This document shows, piece by piece, positions 35,357 through 44,188 of a stretch of DNA of 64,000 nt (positions are counted from its first letter, which is position 1; each line of letters opens with the position of its first letter). Below the pieces are notes generated by a model, which saw nothing but the letters and a program-made list of their open reading frames with translations, ran no database searches and had not been told where the DNA came from. Position numbers and translations under genes: made by a program. The stretch is from Streptomyces sp. TRM49041 (GTDB taxonomy: Bacteria > Actinomycetota > Actinomycetes > Streptomycetales > Streptomycetaceae), in NCBI RefSeq assembly GCF_008271805.1, contig NZ_VSRY01000095.1, forward strand, positions 1-64,000, read 5' to 3'.

Positions 35357-36868
35357 TCAGCCGCCGGAAAGGACCCGGACCAGCTCCTCCGCCGTGCGGC
35401 AGCGGTCCAGGAGCTCCTTGACGTGATCGCGTGTGCCCCGCAGCGGTTCCAGCGTGGGCACCCGCTGCAGGGAGTCACGGCCCGGCAGGTCGAAGATCAC
35501 GGAGTCCCAGGAGGCCGCCGCGACGTCGTCCGCGTACTGCTCCAGGCAGCGGCCGCGGAAGTACGCCCTGGTGTCCTCAGGAGGCTGTTTCTCGGCCCGC
35601 TCCACGTCCGCCTCGTCCAGGAGACGCTTGATGCGCCCGCGGGCCGCCAGACGGTTGTACAGGCCCTTCTCGGGGCGTACGTCCGCGTACTGGAGGTCCA
35701 CCAGGTGGAGGCGTGCCGCGTCCCAGTCGACCTGGTCCCGGCGCCGGTAGCCCTCCATGAGCTCCAGCTTCGCGACCCAGTCCAGCTCGCCGGCCAGGCT
35801 CATCGGGTCGTTCTCGAGCCGGCCCAGGGTGTCCTCCCAGCGGACCAGCACGTCCTTGGTCTGCTCGTCGGCGTCGGCGCCGTAGCGGTCCTCCACGTAC
35901 TTCCGGGCCAGCTCGAAGTACTCCATCTGGAGCTGTACGGCGGTGAGTGTCCGGCCGCTGCGCAGCGTGATCAGGCGCTGGAGCGTCGGGTCGTGCGAGA
36001 CCTGGTGAAGGGTCCGCACGGGCTGGTCCACGGCGAGGTCGACGGTGATGAAGCCGTCCTCGATCATGGAAAGCACCAGCGATGTCGTCCCGAGCTTCAG
36101 ATACGTCGAGATCTCCGAGAGGTTCGCGTCTCCGATGATCACATGGAGGCGGCGGTACTTCTCGGCGTCGGCGTGCGGCTCGTCGCGGGTGTTGATGATG
36201 GGCCGTTTGAGGGTCGTCTCCAGCCCCACCTCGACCTCGAAGTAGTCCGCCCGCTGGCTGAGCTGGAAGCCGTGCTCCTGGCCGTCCTGGCCGATGCCGA
36301 CACGGCCCGCGCCGGTGACGACCTGGCGGGAGACGAAGAACGGCGTGAGGTGCCGCACGATGTCCGAGAAGGGGGTCTCCCGCTTCATCAGGTAGTTCTC
36401 GTGCGTGCCGTAGGAGGCGCCCTTGTTGTCGGTGTTGTTCTTGTAGAGGTGGATGGGCTGGGCGCCGGGCAGCTGGGCGGCGCGCTCGGCCGCCTCGGCC
36501 ATGATCCGCTCGCCGGCCTTGTCCCAGAGGACGGCGTCGCGGGGGTTGGTGACCTCCGGGGCGCTGTACTCGGGGTGCGCGTGGTCCACATAGAGCCTGG
36601 CGCCGTTGGTCAGGATGACGTTGGCGAGGCCGATGTCCTCGTCGGTGAGCTGGCTGGCGTCGGCGGCTTCGCGGGCGAGGTCGAAGCCGCGGGCGTCCCG
36701 CAGTGGGTTCTCCTCCTCGAAGTCCCAGCGGGCGCGGCGCGCCCGGTGCATCGCCGCCGCGTAGGCGTTGACGATCTGGGACGAGGTGAGCATGGCATTG
36801 GCGTTCGGGTGGCCGGGGACGGAGATCCCGTACTCCGTCTCGATGCCCATTACTCGCCGTACGGTCAT
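35357..36868 (-). CDS. dop: Pup deamidase/depupylase Dop
   Basis: A 503-residue PafA-like enzyme. The N terminus [13 protein letters not shown] carries the catalytic Asp/Glu region; the ligand loops are [61 protein letters not shown]. Dop converts the C-terminal Gln of Pup to Glu and can remove Pup from substrates. It lies between arc and pup, in the typical order. Dop is longer than PafA (503 versus 453 here), as expected. Confidence 0.94.
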   Translation of the reverse strand: MTVRRVMGIETEYGISVPGHPNANAMLTSSQIVNAYAAAMHRARRARWDFEEENPLRDARGFDLAREAADASQLTDEDIGLANVILTNGARLYVDHAHPEYSAPEVTNPRDAVLWDKAGERIMAEAAERAAQLPGAQPIHLYKNNTDNKGASYGTHENYLMKRETPFSDIVRHLTPFFVSRQVVTGAGRVGIGQDGQEHGFQLSQRADYFEVEVGLETTLKRPIINTRDEPHADAEKYRRLHVIIGDANLSEISTYLKLGTTSLVLSMIEDGFITVDLAVDQPVRTLHQVSHDPTLQRLITLRSGRTLTAVQLQMEYFELARKYVEDRYGADADEQTKDVLVRWEDTLGRLENDPMSLAGELDWVAKLELMEGYRRRDQVDWDAARLHLVDLQYADVRPEKGLYNRLAARGRIKRLLDEADVERAEKQPPEDTRAYFRGRCLEQYADDVAAASWDSVIFDLPGRDSLQRVPTLEPLRGTRDHVKELLDRCRTAEELVRVLSGG

Positions 36869-37069
36869 GCGGCCCTCCTTGCCCGGCGGCGTCCCCGCGC
36901 GGGAACGGCGCTCGAGTACCGGTTCTCCGATGCGTGTGCGGTGCCCGACCCCGCACTGCGCGATTCGGCGGTACGGAAGAGCCTAGAGCGCCTTTGCGCT
37001 GAGGGGGAGATCAATTGCGTCATTGCTCCGGTGTGGTCCATACGTGGCGGTTCCCTGTGGAAAGCAGGC

Positions 37070-37117
37070 GGCTGCGGATGCCCTCCCCCTTTCGGGGCTC
37101 CCGGGACATCCGCAGCC
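37070..37117 (-). terminator. Terminator downstream of arc
   Basis: GGCTGCGGATG (37070-37080) and CATCCGCAGCC (37107-37117) form a perfect 11-bp stem with an inner C/G-rich hairpin. It is 15 bases past the arc stop. Confidence 0.75.
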
Positions 37118-37131
37118 GGTTCTGCGTGCTA

Positions 37132-38898
37132 CTACAGGTACTGGCCGGTGTTCGCCACCGTGTCGATGGAGCGTCCGGTGTCGGCACCCTGCTTTCCGGT
37201 GACAAGGGTGCGGATGAAGACGATCCGCTCGCCCTTCTTACCGGAGATCCGGGCCCAGTCGTCCGGGTTGGTGGTGTTGGGCAGGTCCTCATTCTCCTTG
37301 AACTCGTCCACGCATGCCTGGAGGAGGTGGGAGACGCGAATGCCCTTCTGATTCTGGTCGAGGTAGGCCTTGATGGCCATTTTCTTCGCCCGGTCGACGA
37401 TGTTCTGGATCATCGCACCGGAATTGAAGTCCTTGAAGTACAGGACTTCCTTGTCGCCGTTGGCGTACGTGACCTCGAGGAACCGGTTCTCCTCGGATTC
37501 CGCGTACATCTGCTCCACGACCGACTGGATCATGGCCTGGGCGGCGGCTTCCTTGGAGCCCCTGTGCTCGGCGAGGTCGTCCGCGTGGAGCGGCAGCGAC
37601 GGTGTCAGGTACTTGCCGAAGATGTCCTTGGCGGCCTCGGCGTCCGGACGCTCGATCTTGATCTTCACATCGAGACGCCCGGGCCGCAGGATGGCCGGGT
37701 CGATCATGTCCTCGCGGTTGGAGGCACCGATGACGATGACGTTCTCAAGACCCTCCACACCGTCGATCTCGGCGAGGAGCTGCGGGACGATGGTGTTCTC
37801 CACGTCCGAGCTGACGCCGGAGCCCCGGGTGCGGAAGAGGGACTCCATCTCGTCGAAGAAGACGATGACGGGAGTGCCCTCACCGGCCTTCTCGCGGGCA
37901 CGCTGGAAGACGAGGCGGATGTGCCGCTCGGTCTCACCGACGTACTTGTTGAGGAGCTCGGGGCCCTTGATGTTGAGGAAGTAGCTCTTCCCCGCGGGCT
38001 GCCCGGTGACCTCGGCGACCTTCTTCGCAAGGGAGTTGGCGACGGCCTTCGCGATGAGCGTCTTGCCGCAGCCGGGCGGGCCGTACAGCAGGATGCCCTT
38101 CGGGGGCCGGAGCTCGTGCTCCTGGAAGAGGTCGGGGTAGAGGTACGGGAGCTCGACGGCGTCGCGGATCAGCTCGATCTGGTTTCCCAGACCGCCGATC
38201 TTGGTGTAGTCGACGTCCGGCACCTCTTCGAGGACGAGTTCCTCGACCTCGCTCTTCGGGATGACCTCGTAGACATAGCCCGACCTGGGCTCGAGCAGCA
38301 GGGCGTCGCCGGGCCTGATCGTGACGTCCAGCAGGGGCTCGGCGAGGCGCACCACTCGTTCCTCGTCGGTGTGGCCGATGACCAGGGCGCGCTCGCCGTC
38401 CTCGAGGATCTCCTTGAGGGTGACGATGTCCCCGGCGCGCTCGAACTCCATGGCGTCGACCACGTTGAGCGCTTCGTTGAGCATGACCTCCTGGCCGCGC
38501 CTGAGCTCGTCGAGCTCGATGCTCGGGCTGACGTTCACCCGGAGCTTGCGGCCCCCGGTGAAGATGTCGCAGGTGCCGTCCTCGTTGGCCTGCAGGAAGA
38601 CACCGAAGCCCGCCGGTGGCTGGGCGAGCCGGTCGACCTCCTCCTTGAGGGCCACGATCTGGTCGCGGGCCTCACGGAGCGTGTTGGCGAGCCGCTCGTT
38701 CTGCGCGGACACGCCGGCCAGGTTGGTCTGCAGCTCGACGATCCGCTCCTCGAGAATCCTCGTGTGCCGCGGAGAGTCGGCGAGCTTGCGTCGCAGGACG
38801 GCGATTTCCTGCTCGAGATAGGCGACCTGGCCGGCAGGGTCGTCAGACCCCCGCCCCGGCCGGATGCCGCGGTTGATGTCGTCGTCGTGGGCTGCCAC
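37132..38898 (-). CDS. arc: Proteasome-associated ATPase ARC (Mpa-like)
   Basis: A 588-residue AAA ATPase. An N-terminal coiled coil (about 25-93) binds Pup, followed by OB-fold interdomains, then the AAA module with Walker A GPPGCGKT at 273-280, Walker B region [12 protein letters not shown], and a C terminus ending TGQYL that docks to PrcA. GTG 38898 with GGAGG/GAGGTGAGG upstream gives exactly the length I recall for Streptomyces ARC. It unfolds pupylated proteins into the 20S core. Confidence 0.95.
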   Translation of the reverse strand: MAAHDDDINRGIRPGRGSDDPAGQVAYLEQEIAVLRRKLADSPRHTRILEERIVELQTNLAGVSAQNERLANTLREARDQIVALKEEVDRLAQPPAGFGVFLQANEDGTCDIFTGGRKLRVNVSPSIELDELRRGQEVMLNEALNVVDAMEFERAGDIVTLKEILEDGERALVIGHTDEERVVRLAEPLLDVTIRPGDALLLEPRSGYVYEVIPKSEVEELVLEEVPDVDYTKIGGLGNQIELIRDAVELPYLYPDLFQEHELRPPKGILLYGPPGCGKTLIAKAVANSLAKKVAEVTGQPAGKSYFLNIKGPELLNKYVGETERHIRLVFQRAREKAGEGTPVIVFFDEMESLFRTRGSGVSSDVENTIVPQLLAEIDGVEGLENVIVIGASNREDMIDPAILRPGRLDVKIKIERPDAEAAKDIFGKYLTPSLPLHADDLAEHRGSKEAAAQAMIQSVVEQMYAESEENRFLEVTYANGDKEVLYFKDFNSGAMIQNIVDRAKKMAIKAYLDQNQKGIRVSHLLQACVDEFKENEDLPNTTNPDDWARISGKKGERIVFIRTLVTGKQGADTGRSIDTVANTGQYL

Positions 38899-39152
38899 GG
38901 TCCTCACCTCCTCCAAGGGGAGCTGGACGCTTCCAGACCCTACCTGCGTGGGTGGTGATTGAAACCCCTAGATCACAAAGACTCTCGGGGTGTGTCCGAT
39001 CTTCACCCTTGCGCTCTCCCCCACGTCAAGGGAATACCCACCCATCAACATCGGAAAGCGGCCGGTTGTATCGTCGTCAGTGGCCAACACCCGCCAGGGA
39101 GGGCCCGACTTACTTCTGGACGCTTCACCCGACGCAGGAAACGGCAGGGCAT

Positions 39153-39464
39153 ATGACCGCGCAGCACGAGGCTCCCACCACGGCCGCCGGAGAGGCTCTG
39201 GAGGTCTGGATCGACCAGGATCTCTGCACCGGCGACGGGATCTGCGCGCAGTACGCGCCCGAGGTCTTCGAACTCGACATCGACGGGCTGGCGTATGTGA
39301 AGGGCTCCGACGACGAGCTGCTCCAGGAGGCCGGCGCGACGACGCCCGTACCGCTGCCGCTGCTCCAGGACGTCGTGGACTCCGCGAAGGAGTGCCCCGG
39401 CGACTGCATCCATGTACGGCGCGTTTCGGACAGGGTTGAAGTCTACGGCCCGGACTCCGAGTAG
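39153..39464 (+). CDS. Small ferredoxin ([3Fe-4S]/[4Fe-4S] type)
   Basis: A 103-residue ferredoxin. Its cluster ligands are in DLCTGDGICAQYAPEVFELD and KECPGDCI; the single Cx5C plus CP pattern resembles actinobacterial 3Fe-4S ferredoxins that serve P450s and other oxygenases. The cluster type is not certain. ATG 39153 was chosen from family length; the frame opens further upstream in leader sequence. It ends 4 bp before the convergent secreted-protein gene. Electron partners are not encoded nearby. Confidence 0.85.
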   Translation: MTAQHEAPTTAAGEALEVWIDQDLCTGDGICAQYAPEVFELDIDGLAYVKGSDDELLQEAGATTPVPLPLLQDVVDSAKECPGDCIHVRRVSDRVEVYGPDSE

Positions 39465-39468
39465 CGGC

Positions 39469-40041
39469 CTACTGACTCAGGGTCCCGGCGGTGCGGAGGA
39501 ACGCGCCTCCGGTCCACCGCCAGTTGGCGGTTTCCCGCTCATCGGGGCAGCAGCGCGGCACGTCGGGCGACGAGTAGCCGAGCAGGGTCGCGGTGACGAC
39601 TCCGTCACGGACTGCGAGGTGCCCGACGCCGACGCTGTCGGCGGGATAGACGAGGGTGGCGACGACGCGGGCGCCCGTGCCGCCCCCGCGACCGCGGGTG
39701 AGGACGTACAGGCCGTGCGGCGGGGTGCCGGAGCCGGCCTCGCAGTGGGCGGCGGCGACGGTCTCGGGCCGGCCGTCCCCGTCGAGGTCGCCGGTGGCGG
39801 TCCTGGCGACCGTCGTGGGCGCTCCCGCGCAGGCCAGCGGGTATGTCGCGGTGGCGGCGTCGGGGGCCGGGGCGTCCGGGGCGGGGGCCGCCGGCCGCGT
39901 ACCGGCGAGTGAGGCGGTGGCGGGCTCGGGCTGGACGAGCCCGGCGAGGACGACGACGCCGGCCATGGCGGTGGCGGTCGCGAGCCAGTGCCGCGGTCGG
40001 GCGTGGGTGTGCGCGAGGTCCGGGACGGCGGAGGTCTGCAC
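39469..40041 (-). CDS. Secreted protein with VCBS/FG-GAP-like segment
   Basis: A 190-residue protein. A signal-anchor-like stretch (about residues 16-36, HWLATATAMAGVVVLAGLV) precedes an Ala/Pro linker. The C-terminal 110 residues include TGDLDGDGRPETVAAAHCE, a calcium-loop motif of VCBS/FG-GAP repeats, then LYVLTRGRGGG and CCPDERETANW. GTG 40041 has GGAGAC upstream; another in-frame start would add 20 residues of low-complexity sequence. Function unknown. Confidence 0.72.
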   Translation of the reverse strand: MQTSAVPDLAHTHARPRHWLATATAMAGVVVLAGLVQPEPATASLAGTRPAAPAPDAPAPDAATATYPLACAGAPTTVARTATGDLDGDGRPETVAAAHCEAGSGTPPHGLYVLTRGRGGGTGARVVATLVYPADSVGVGHLAVRDGVVTATLLGYSSPDVPRCCPDERETANWRWTGGAFLRTAGTLSQ

Positions 40042-40187
40042 GCGGGGTGTCTCCTGTGGGCTGTGCGGCGGGGGTGGTGGAGGTGGCCAGCATCGTGCCA
40101 CACGTCACAGACCGGGGGAACCAGGGGGTGGCAACGGGCGGGTGACGGTCGGACGGCTACGGGACGCTCACCACCCGGCCGAACGCG

Positions 40188-40242
40188 ACAGCGCCGCCGC
40201 GGAGTTTCCCGGCGGGGTGCGGGAACTCGGCGGCGGCGCTGT
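40188..40242 (-). terminator. Terminator downstream of trmI
   Basis: ACAGCGCCGCCGC (40188-40200) pairs with GCGGCGGCGCTGT (40230-40242) and the stem continues through GAGTTTCCC against GGGAACTC, with one mismatch and one bulge: about 21 bp, 15 bases past the trmI stop. Confidence 0.8.
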
Positions 40243-40257
40243 GACGTTGCCCGGGTG

Positions 40258-41145
40258 TCAGCCCTTGTTCGGGCCTTCGTAGTCCTCGCCGTAGGCGCCC
40301 TTGGCCGGGCGGCGGCGGCGCATGGGCGGTTCGACACCGTCGGCCAGGCGGCGGGCGGTGACGAGGAATCCGGTGTGGCCGATCATCCGGTGGTCGGGGC
40401 GGACGGCCAGGCCCTCGACGTGCCAGTTGCGGATCATCGACTCCCAGGGCTGCGGCTCGGCGTAGCAGCCGATCTCGCGGATGGACTCCACGGTGCGGGC
40501 CAGCTGGGTCGTGGTCGCGACGTAGCAGCAGAGGATGCCGCCGGGGACGAGCGCCTTGGAGACGGCCTCGAGGCACTCCCAGGGGGCGAGCATGTCCAGG
40601 ATGACGCGGTCGACGTCGGTGTCGGTCAGATTGTCCTGGAGGTCGCCCACGGTGAGCTGCCAGGCGGGGTGGGGGCCGCCGAAGTAGCGCTCCACATTGG
40701 CCTGGGCGATCTCGGCGAAGTCCGCGCGGCGCTCGTAGGAGTGGAGCATGCCGCTGTCGCCGATGGCGCGCAGCAGGAAGCTGCTGAGCGACCCGGAGCC
40801 GACGCCGGCCTCGACGACGCGTGCGCCGGGGAAGATGTCGGCGAAGGCGAGGATCTGCCCCGCGTCCTTGGGGTAGACGACTGCGGCCCCGCGGGGCATG
40901 GACAGGACGTAGTCGGGGAGCAGGGGGCGCAGCGCGAGGTAGGCGACGTTTCCCGTGGTACGGACAACACTGCCCTCGGGGGCGCCGATCAGCTCGTCGT
41001 GCGGGAAGGAACCCTTGTGGGTGTGGAAGTTCTTCCCGGCCTCGAGCGTGAACGTGTAGTGGCGTCCCTTGGGATCGGTGAGCTGGACCTGGTCCCCGAC
41101 CTTGAAGGGCCCGCGACGGCGGGCGGCACCGGTCGGTTCGGACAT
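40258..41145 (-). CDS. trmI: tRNA (adenine58-N1)-methyltransferase TrmI
   Basis: A 295-residue SAM-dependent enzyme that methylates A58 of tRNA. FKVGDQVQLTDPKGRHYTFTLE is the N-terminal domain; VEAGVGSGSLSSFLLRAIG is the SAM site and DRVILDMLAPWECLEAVSKAL a catalytic-domain motif. ATG 41145 gives the family N terminus (MSEPTGAARRRG); an upstream in-frame start would add 13 residues. A strong hairpin follows it. Confidence 0.92.
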   Translation of the reverse strand: MSEPTGAARRRGPFKVGDQVQLTDPKGRHYTFTLEAGKNFHTHKGSFPHDELIGAPEGSVVRTTGNVAYLALRPLLPDYVLSMPRGAAVVYPKDAGQILAFADIFPGARVVEAGVGSGSLSSFLLRAIGDSGMLHSYERRADFAEIAQANVERYFGGPHPAWQLTVGDLQDNLTDTDVDRVILDMLAPWECLEAVSKALVPGGILCCYVATTTQLARTVESIREIGCYAEPQPWESMIRNWHVEGLAVRPDHRMIGHTGFLVTARRLADGVEPPMRRRRPAKGAYGEDYEGPNKG

Positions 41146-41210
41146 GTGACCAGGGTACCTGCCGAGGCTGTGCACCCTGACCACACCGGTCCCTCGCGCC
41201 CCCGCGGCTC

Positions 41211-42464
41211 CTACGAGGACGCCTCGGGCCGTGCCATGGCCCGCACGAACGCCCGCTCCACATCGGCGGTGGAGAGCACCCCGTAGACCTCACCGGTCTC
41301 CTCGACGACCAGGTACTCGGTCGCGGGTGTCTCGCGCAGCCGGTCCAGCAGCGCCTCTCCGGCCAGCTCGGCCGGGACCCTCATGCCGTCGGTGAGTTCC
41401 TGCGCGAGGCCGCTCACCGCGACCCAGGGCCGCCGGTGCTGCGGGATGCCCACGATGGCCGTCTCCCGCACGAGCGCCGTCGGCTCGCCCTGGCCGTCGA
41501 CGATGACGAGGGCACGCGCCCCCGCCTCGTTCGCGCGGCGCAGCGCCTCGGAGAGGGGCATGTCGGGCTGGACGGGGACGGCGCGCCGGGTGAGGGCGCG
41601 GGCGCGCAGGTCGGGGAGGTGCTCGCGGAGGCGGGCCATGCGCAGGCTGTTCCCGGCGCCGGTCCAGATGATGGCGGCCAGGATCGCGGCGAGCAGCGCG
41701 TCCATGACGGTGTCCATGCCGCTGATCTCGTCGGTGGCGTTGCCGAGGGCGCCGGTGTGGGTGAGCAGGGGCAGGCCGATGAGCACGGTCACGGCGAGCG
41801 CGCGGCCGACCCAGGCCGCGGCGATCGTGCCGGTCATGGGCTTGCCGGTGATCTTCCAGACGACGGCGCGCAGCATGCGCCCGCCGTCGAGGGGCAGCCC
41901 GGGCAGGAGGTTGAAGGCGGCGACGATGAGGTTGGAGATCATCAGACCGGCGAGGAGGACGCCGGGGACGGTGCCGGGTTCGACGGCCTGCATCCCGGCG
42001 TAGAAGACCCCGCCGAGTACGAGCGAGAGCAGCGGCCCCACGAAGGCCAGGACGAACTCGCGGCCGGGGCTCTCCGACTCCTTCTCGATCTCGGAGACCC
42101 CGCCGAAGAACTGCAGCTGGATGCGGCGCACCGGCAGTTTGAAGCGGAGCGCCGCGACGGTGTGGGCGAGTTCGTGGACGAGGACCGAGGCGTAGAAGGC
42201 GACGGCGAAGAAGAGCGAGACCAGGTAGCGGGCGTTGCCGAGTTCGGGCAGGACGCGGTCGAGCTGTCCGCCGAAGACCCAGGTGATGAGGGCGGCGACC
42301 AGGAACCAGCTGGGGGCGACGTAGACGGGCACACCGAAGATACGACCCATGAGCAGGCCGCCACCGGGTTCGTCGGTACGTCGCTGCTTGCCGGTGTCGC
42401 GGGTCGTGCCCTCTGTGTCGGACCGCGGGCGCGTGCTGTCGCCGCTCTCGTCGTCCTGGTTCAC
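41211..42464 (-). CDS. M50 site-2-protease-like membrane metalloprotease with CBS pair
   Basis: A 417-residue membrane protein. HELAH at residues 97-101 is the zinc motif and FNLLPGLPLDGGRMLRAV holds the third ligand Asp; the C-terminal third carries two CBS domains (TRRAVPVQPDMPLSEALRRAN and later REAGEALLDRLRETPATEYLVV-like sequence). S2P-type enzymes cleave transmembrane substrates, often anti-sigma factors; CBS modules sense adenylates. The real N terminus could be MGRIFGVPVYVAPSW (residue 39), since the first 38 residues are low complexity. No anti-sigma gene is adjacent. Confidence 0.88.
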   Translation of the reverse strand: MNQDDESGDSTRPRSDTEGTTRDTGKQRRTDEPGGGLLMGRIFGVPVYVAPSWFLVAALITWVFGGQLDRVLPELGNARYLVSLFFAVAFYASVLVHELAHTVAALRFKLPVRRIQLQFFGGVSEIEKESESPGREFVLAFVGPLLSLVLGGVFYAGMQAVEPGTVPGVLLAGLMISNLIVAAFNLLPGLPLDGGRMLRAVVWKITGKPMTGTIAAAWVGRALAVTVLIGLPLLTHTGALGNATDEISGMDTVMDALLAAILAAIIWTGAGNSLRMARLREHLPDLRARALTRRAVPVQPDMPLSEALRRANEAGARALVIVDGQGEPTALVRETAIVGIPQHRRPWVAVSGLAQELTDGMRVPAELAGEALLDRLRETPATEYLVVEETGEVYGVLSTADVERAFVRAMARPEASS

Positions 42465-42586
42465 GGGGTCCCTTCGATGTGGAGGGTGGGGTTGGGGGGT
42501 GTTTCTCGCTCGATCATGCAGTGTGTGGTGGTCTGCCGTCGATGGTATGCCGCTTGCTGTCGGTGGCGGGTCGTAGGGTCTGAGTC

Positions 42587-43447
42587 ATGACTTCGAGCCC
42601 GCAGCCGCCCGCCTCGCTGTCGCCGTCCCGTGCGAGCGACTTCATGCAGTGCCCTCTGCTGTACCGGTTCCGGGTGATCGACCGGCTGCCGGAGAAGCCG
42701 AGCCCGGCGGCGACGCGGGGCACGCTGGTGCACGCGGTGCTGGAGCGGCTCTTCGACGATCCCGCCCTGGAGCGGACGGCGCCGAAGGCGCGGGCGATGA
42801 TCCCGGGGCAGTGGAGCCGGCTGCTGGAGTCGCGGCCGGAGCTGGAGACGCTGTTCGAGGACGACACGGACGGGGAGCGGCTGGCGCGCTGGTTGCGGGA
42901 GGCGGAGGAGCTCGTCGAGCGGTGGTTCACGCTGGAGGACCCGACGCGGCTGGAGCCCGCGGAGCGGGAGATGTTCGTGGAGACGGAGCTGGAGTCGGGG
43001 CTGCGGCTGCGCGGCGTGATCGACCGGGTCGACGTGGCGCCGACGGGGGACGTGCGGATCGTCGACTACAAGACGGGCAAGGCGCCGCGTCCGGAGTACG
43101 GCGGGAGCGCGCTGTTCCAGATGACGTTCTACGCGCTGGTGGTGTGGCGGCTGAAGGGTGTGGTGCCGCGGCGGCTGCAGCTGGTGTATCTGGGCAGCGG
43201 CGATGTGGTGACGTACGACCCGGTGATGGCCGATCTGCGGCGCGTGGAGCGGAAGCTGCAGGCGCTGTGGGAGGCGATCCGGACGGCGACGGAGACGGGT
43301 GACTGGCGGCCCCGGCCGACGAAGCTGTGCGGCTGGTGCGACCACCAGGCGTTCTGTCCGGAGTTCGGCGGGACTCCCCCGGTCTACCCGTTGTCGGTGC
43401 GCCCGGCCGGGTCGGGGCAGAATGGGCCGGGTCCAGCGATCTCATAA
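42587..43447 (+). CDS. RecB-family PD-(D/E)XK nuclease with Fe-S cluster cysteines
   Basis: A 286-residue single-domain nuclease. ASDFMQCPLLYRFR gives the first Cys; RGTLVHAVLERLF, LRGVIDRVDVAP and VRIVDYKTGKAPR are the core nuclease motifs (Asp in GVIDRVD, D-x-K in VDYKTGK). Three more Cys (CGWCDHQAFC) near the C terminus complete a four-Cys iron-sulfur cluster as in AddB/Cas4-like proteins. Likely a DNA-repair exonuclease; no helicase partner is adjacent. It ends 9 bp before the response regulator GTG. Confidence 0.88.
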   Translation: MTSSPQPPASLSPSRASDFMQCPLLYRFRVIDRLPEKPSPAATRGTLVHAVLERLFDDPALERTAPKARAMIPGQWSRLLESRPELETLFEDDTDGERLARWLREAEELVERWFTLEDPTRLEPAEREMFVETELESGLRLRGVIDRVDVAPTGDVRIVDYKTGKAPRPEYGGSALFQMTFYALVVWRLKGVVPRRLQLVYLGSGDVVTYDPVMADLRRVERKLQALWEAIRTATETGDWRPRPTKLCGWCDHQAFCPEFGGTPPVYPLSVRPAGSGQNGPGPAIS

Positions 43448-43456
43448 GGAGTACCC

Positions 43457-44128
43457 GTGGCTATCCGCGTCCTACTGGTCGACGACCAGCCGCTGCTGCG
43501 CACCGGCTTCCGGATGATTCTGGAGGCGGAGCAGGACATCGCGGTGGTGGGGGAGGCCGGGGACGGCCTCCAGGCACTCGACCAGGTGCGGGCGCTGCAG
43601 CCCGATGTGGTGCTGATGGACATCCGGATGCCCCGGATGGACGGGGTGGAGGCGACCCGGCAGATCACGGGACCGGGGCGGGACGGGCCGGCGAAGGTCC
43701 TGGTGCTCACGACGTTCGACCTCGACGAGTATGTGGTGGAGGCGCTGCGGGCGGGGGCGAGCGGATTCCTGCTGAAGGACGCGCCGGCGAACGAGCTGGT
43801 GCAGGCGATCCGGGTGGTGGCGGCCGGTGAGGCGATGCTGGCGCCGAGCATCACGCGGCGGCTCCTCGACAAGTACGCGGGCCATCTCCCGTCGGGGGAC
43901 GAGCCGGTGCCGGGCGCCCTGAACACGCTGACGGAGCGTGAGGTCGAGGTGCTGAAGCTGGTGGCGCGGGGGCTGTCGAACGCGGAGATCGCGGCGGACC
44001 TGTTCGTGTCGGAGACGACGGTCAAGACGCATGTGGGTCATGTGCTGACCAAGCTGGGCCTGCGGGACCGGGTGCAGGCGGCGGTGTACGCGTACGAGAG
44101 CGGGCTGGTGCGGCCGGGCGCGCAGTAG
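43457..44128 (+). CDS. NarL/FixJ-family response regulator (orphan)
   Basis: A 223-residue two-component regulator. The receiver domain has the acidic pocket Asp9/Asp10, phosphoacceptor Asp55 (VVLMDIRMPRMDG) and the KDAPANEL loop. The C-terminal LuxR-type helix-turn-helix is LTEREVEVLKLVARGLSNAEIAADLFVSETTVKTHVGHVLTKLG. GTG 43457 has AAGGAG 5 bases upstream. No histidine kinase is encoded beside it. It is downstream of the RecB-family gene and before a bidirectional terminator. Phosphorylation partner unknown. Confidence 0.92.
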   Translation: MAIRVLLVDDQPLLRTGFRMILEAEQDIAVVGEAGDGLQALDQVRALQPDVVLMDIRMPRMDGVEATRQITGPGRDGPAKVLVLTTFDLDEYVVEALRAGASGFLLKDAPANELVQAIRVVAAGEAMLAPSITRRLLDKYAGHLPSGDEPVPGALNTLTEREVEVLKLVARGLSNAEIAADLFVSETTVKTHVGHVLTKLGLRDRVQAAVYAYESGLVRPGAQ

Positions 44129-44142
44129 GCCGGAAAGCGCCG

Positions 44143-44173
44143 GGTGCCCCCGTGGAGTATCCACGGGGGCACC
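44143..44173. terminator. Bidirectional terminator
   Basis: GGTGCCCCCGTGGA (44143-44156) and TCCACGGGGGCACC (44160-44173) form a perfect 14-bp stem with loop GTA, between convergent stops. Confidence 0.85.
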
Positions 44174-44188
44174 GGTGTTGTGGCGGCG

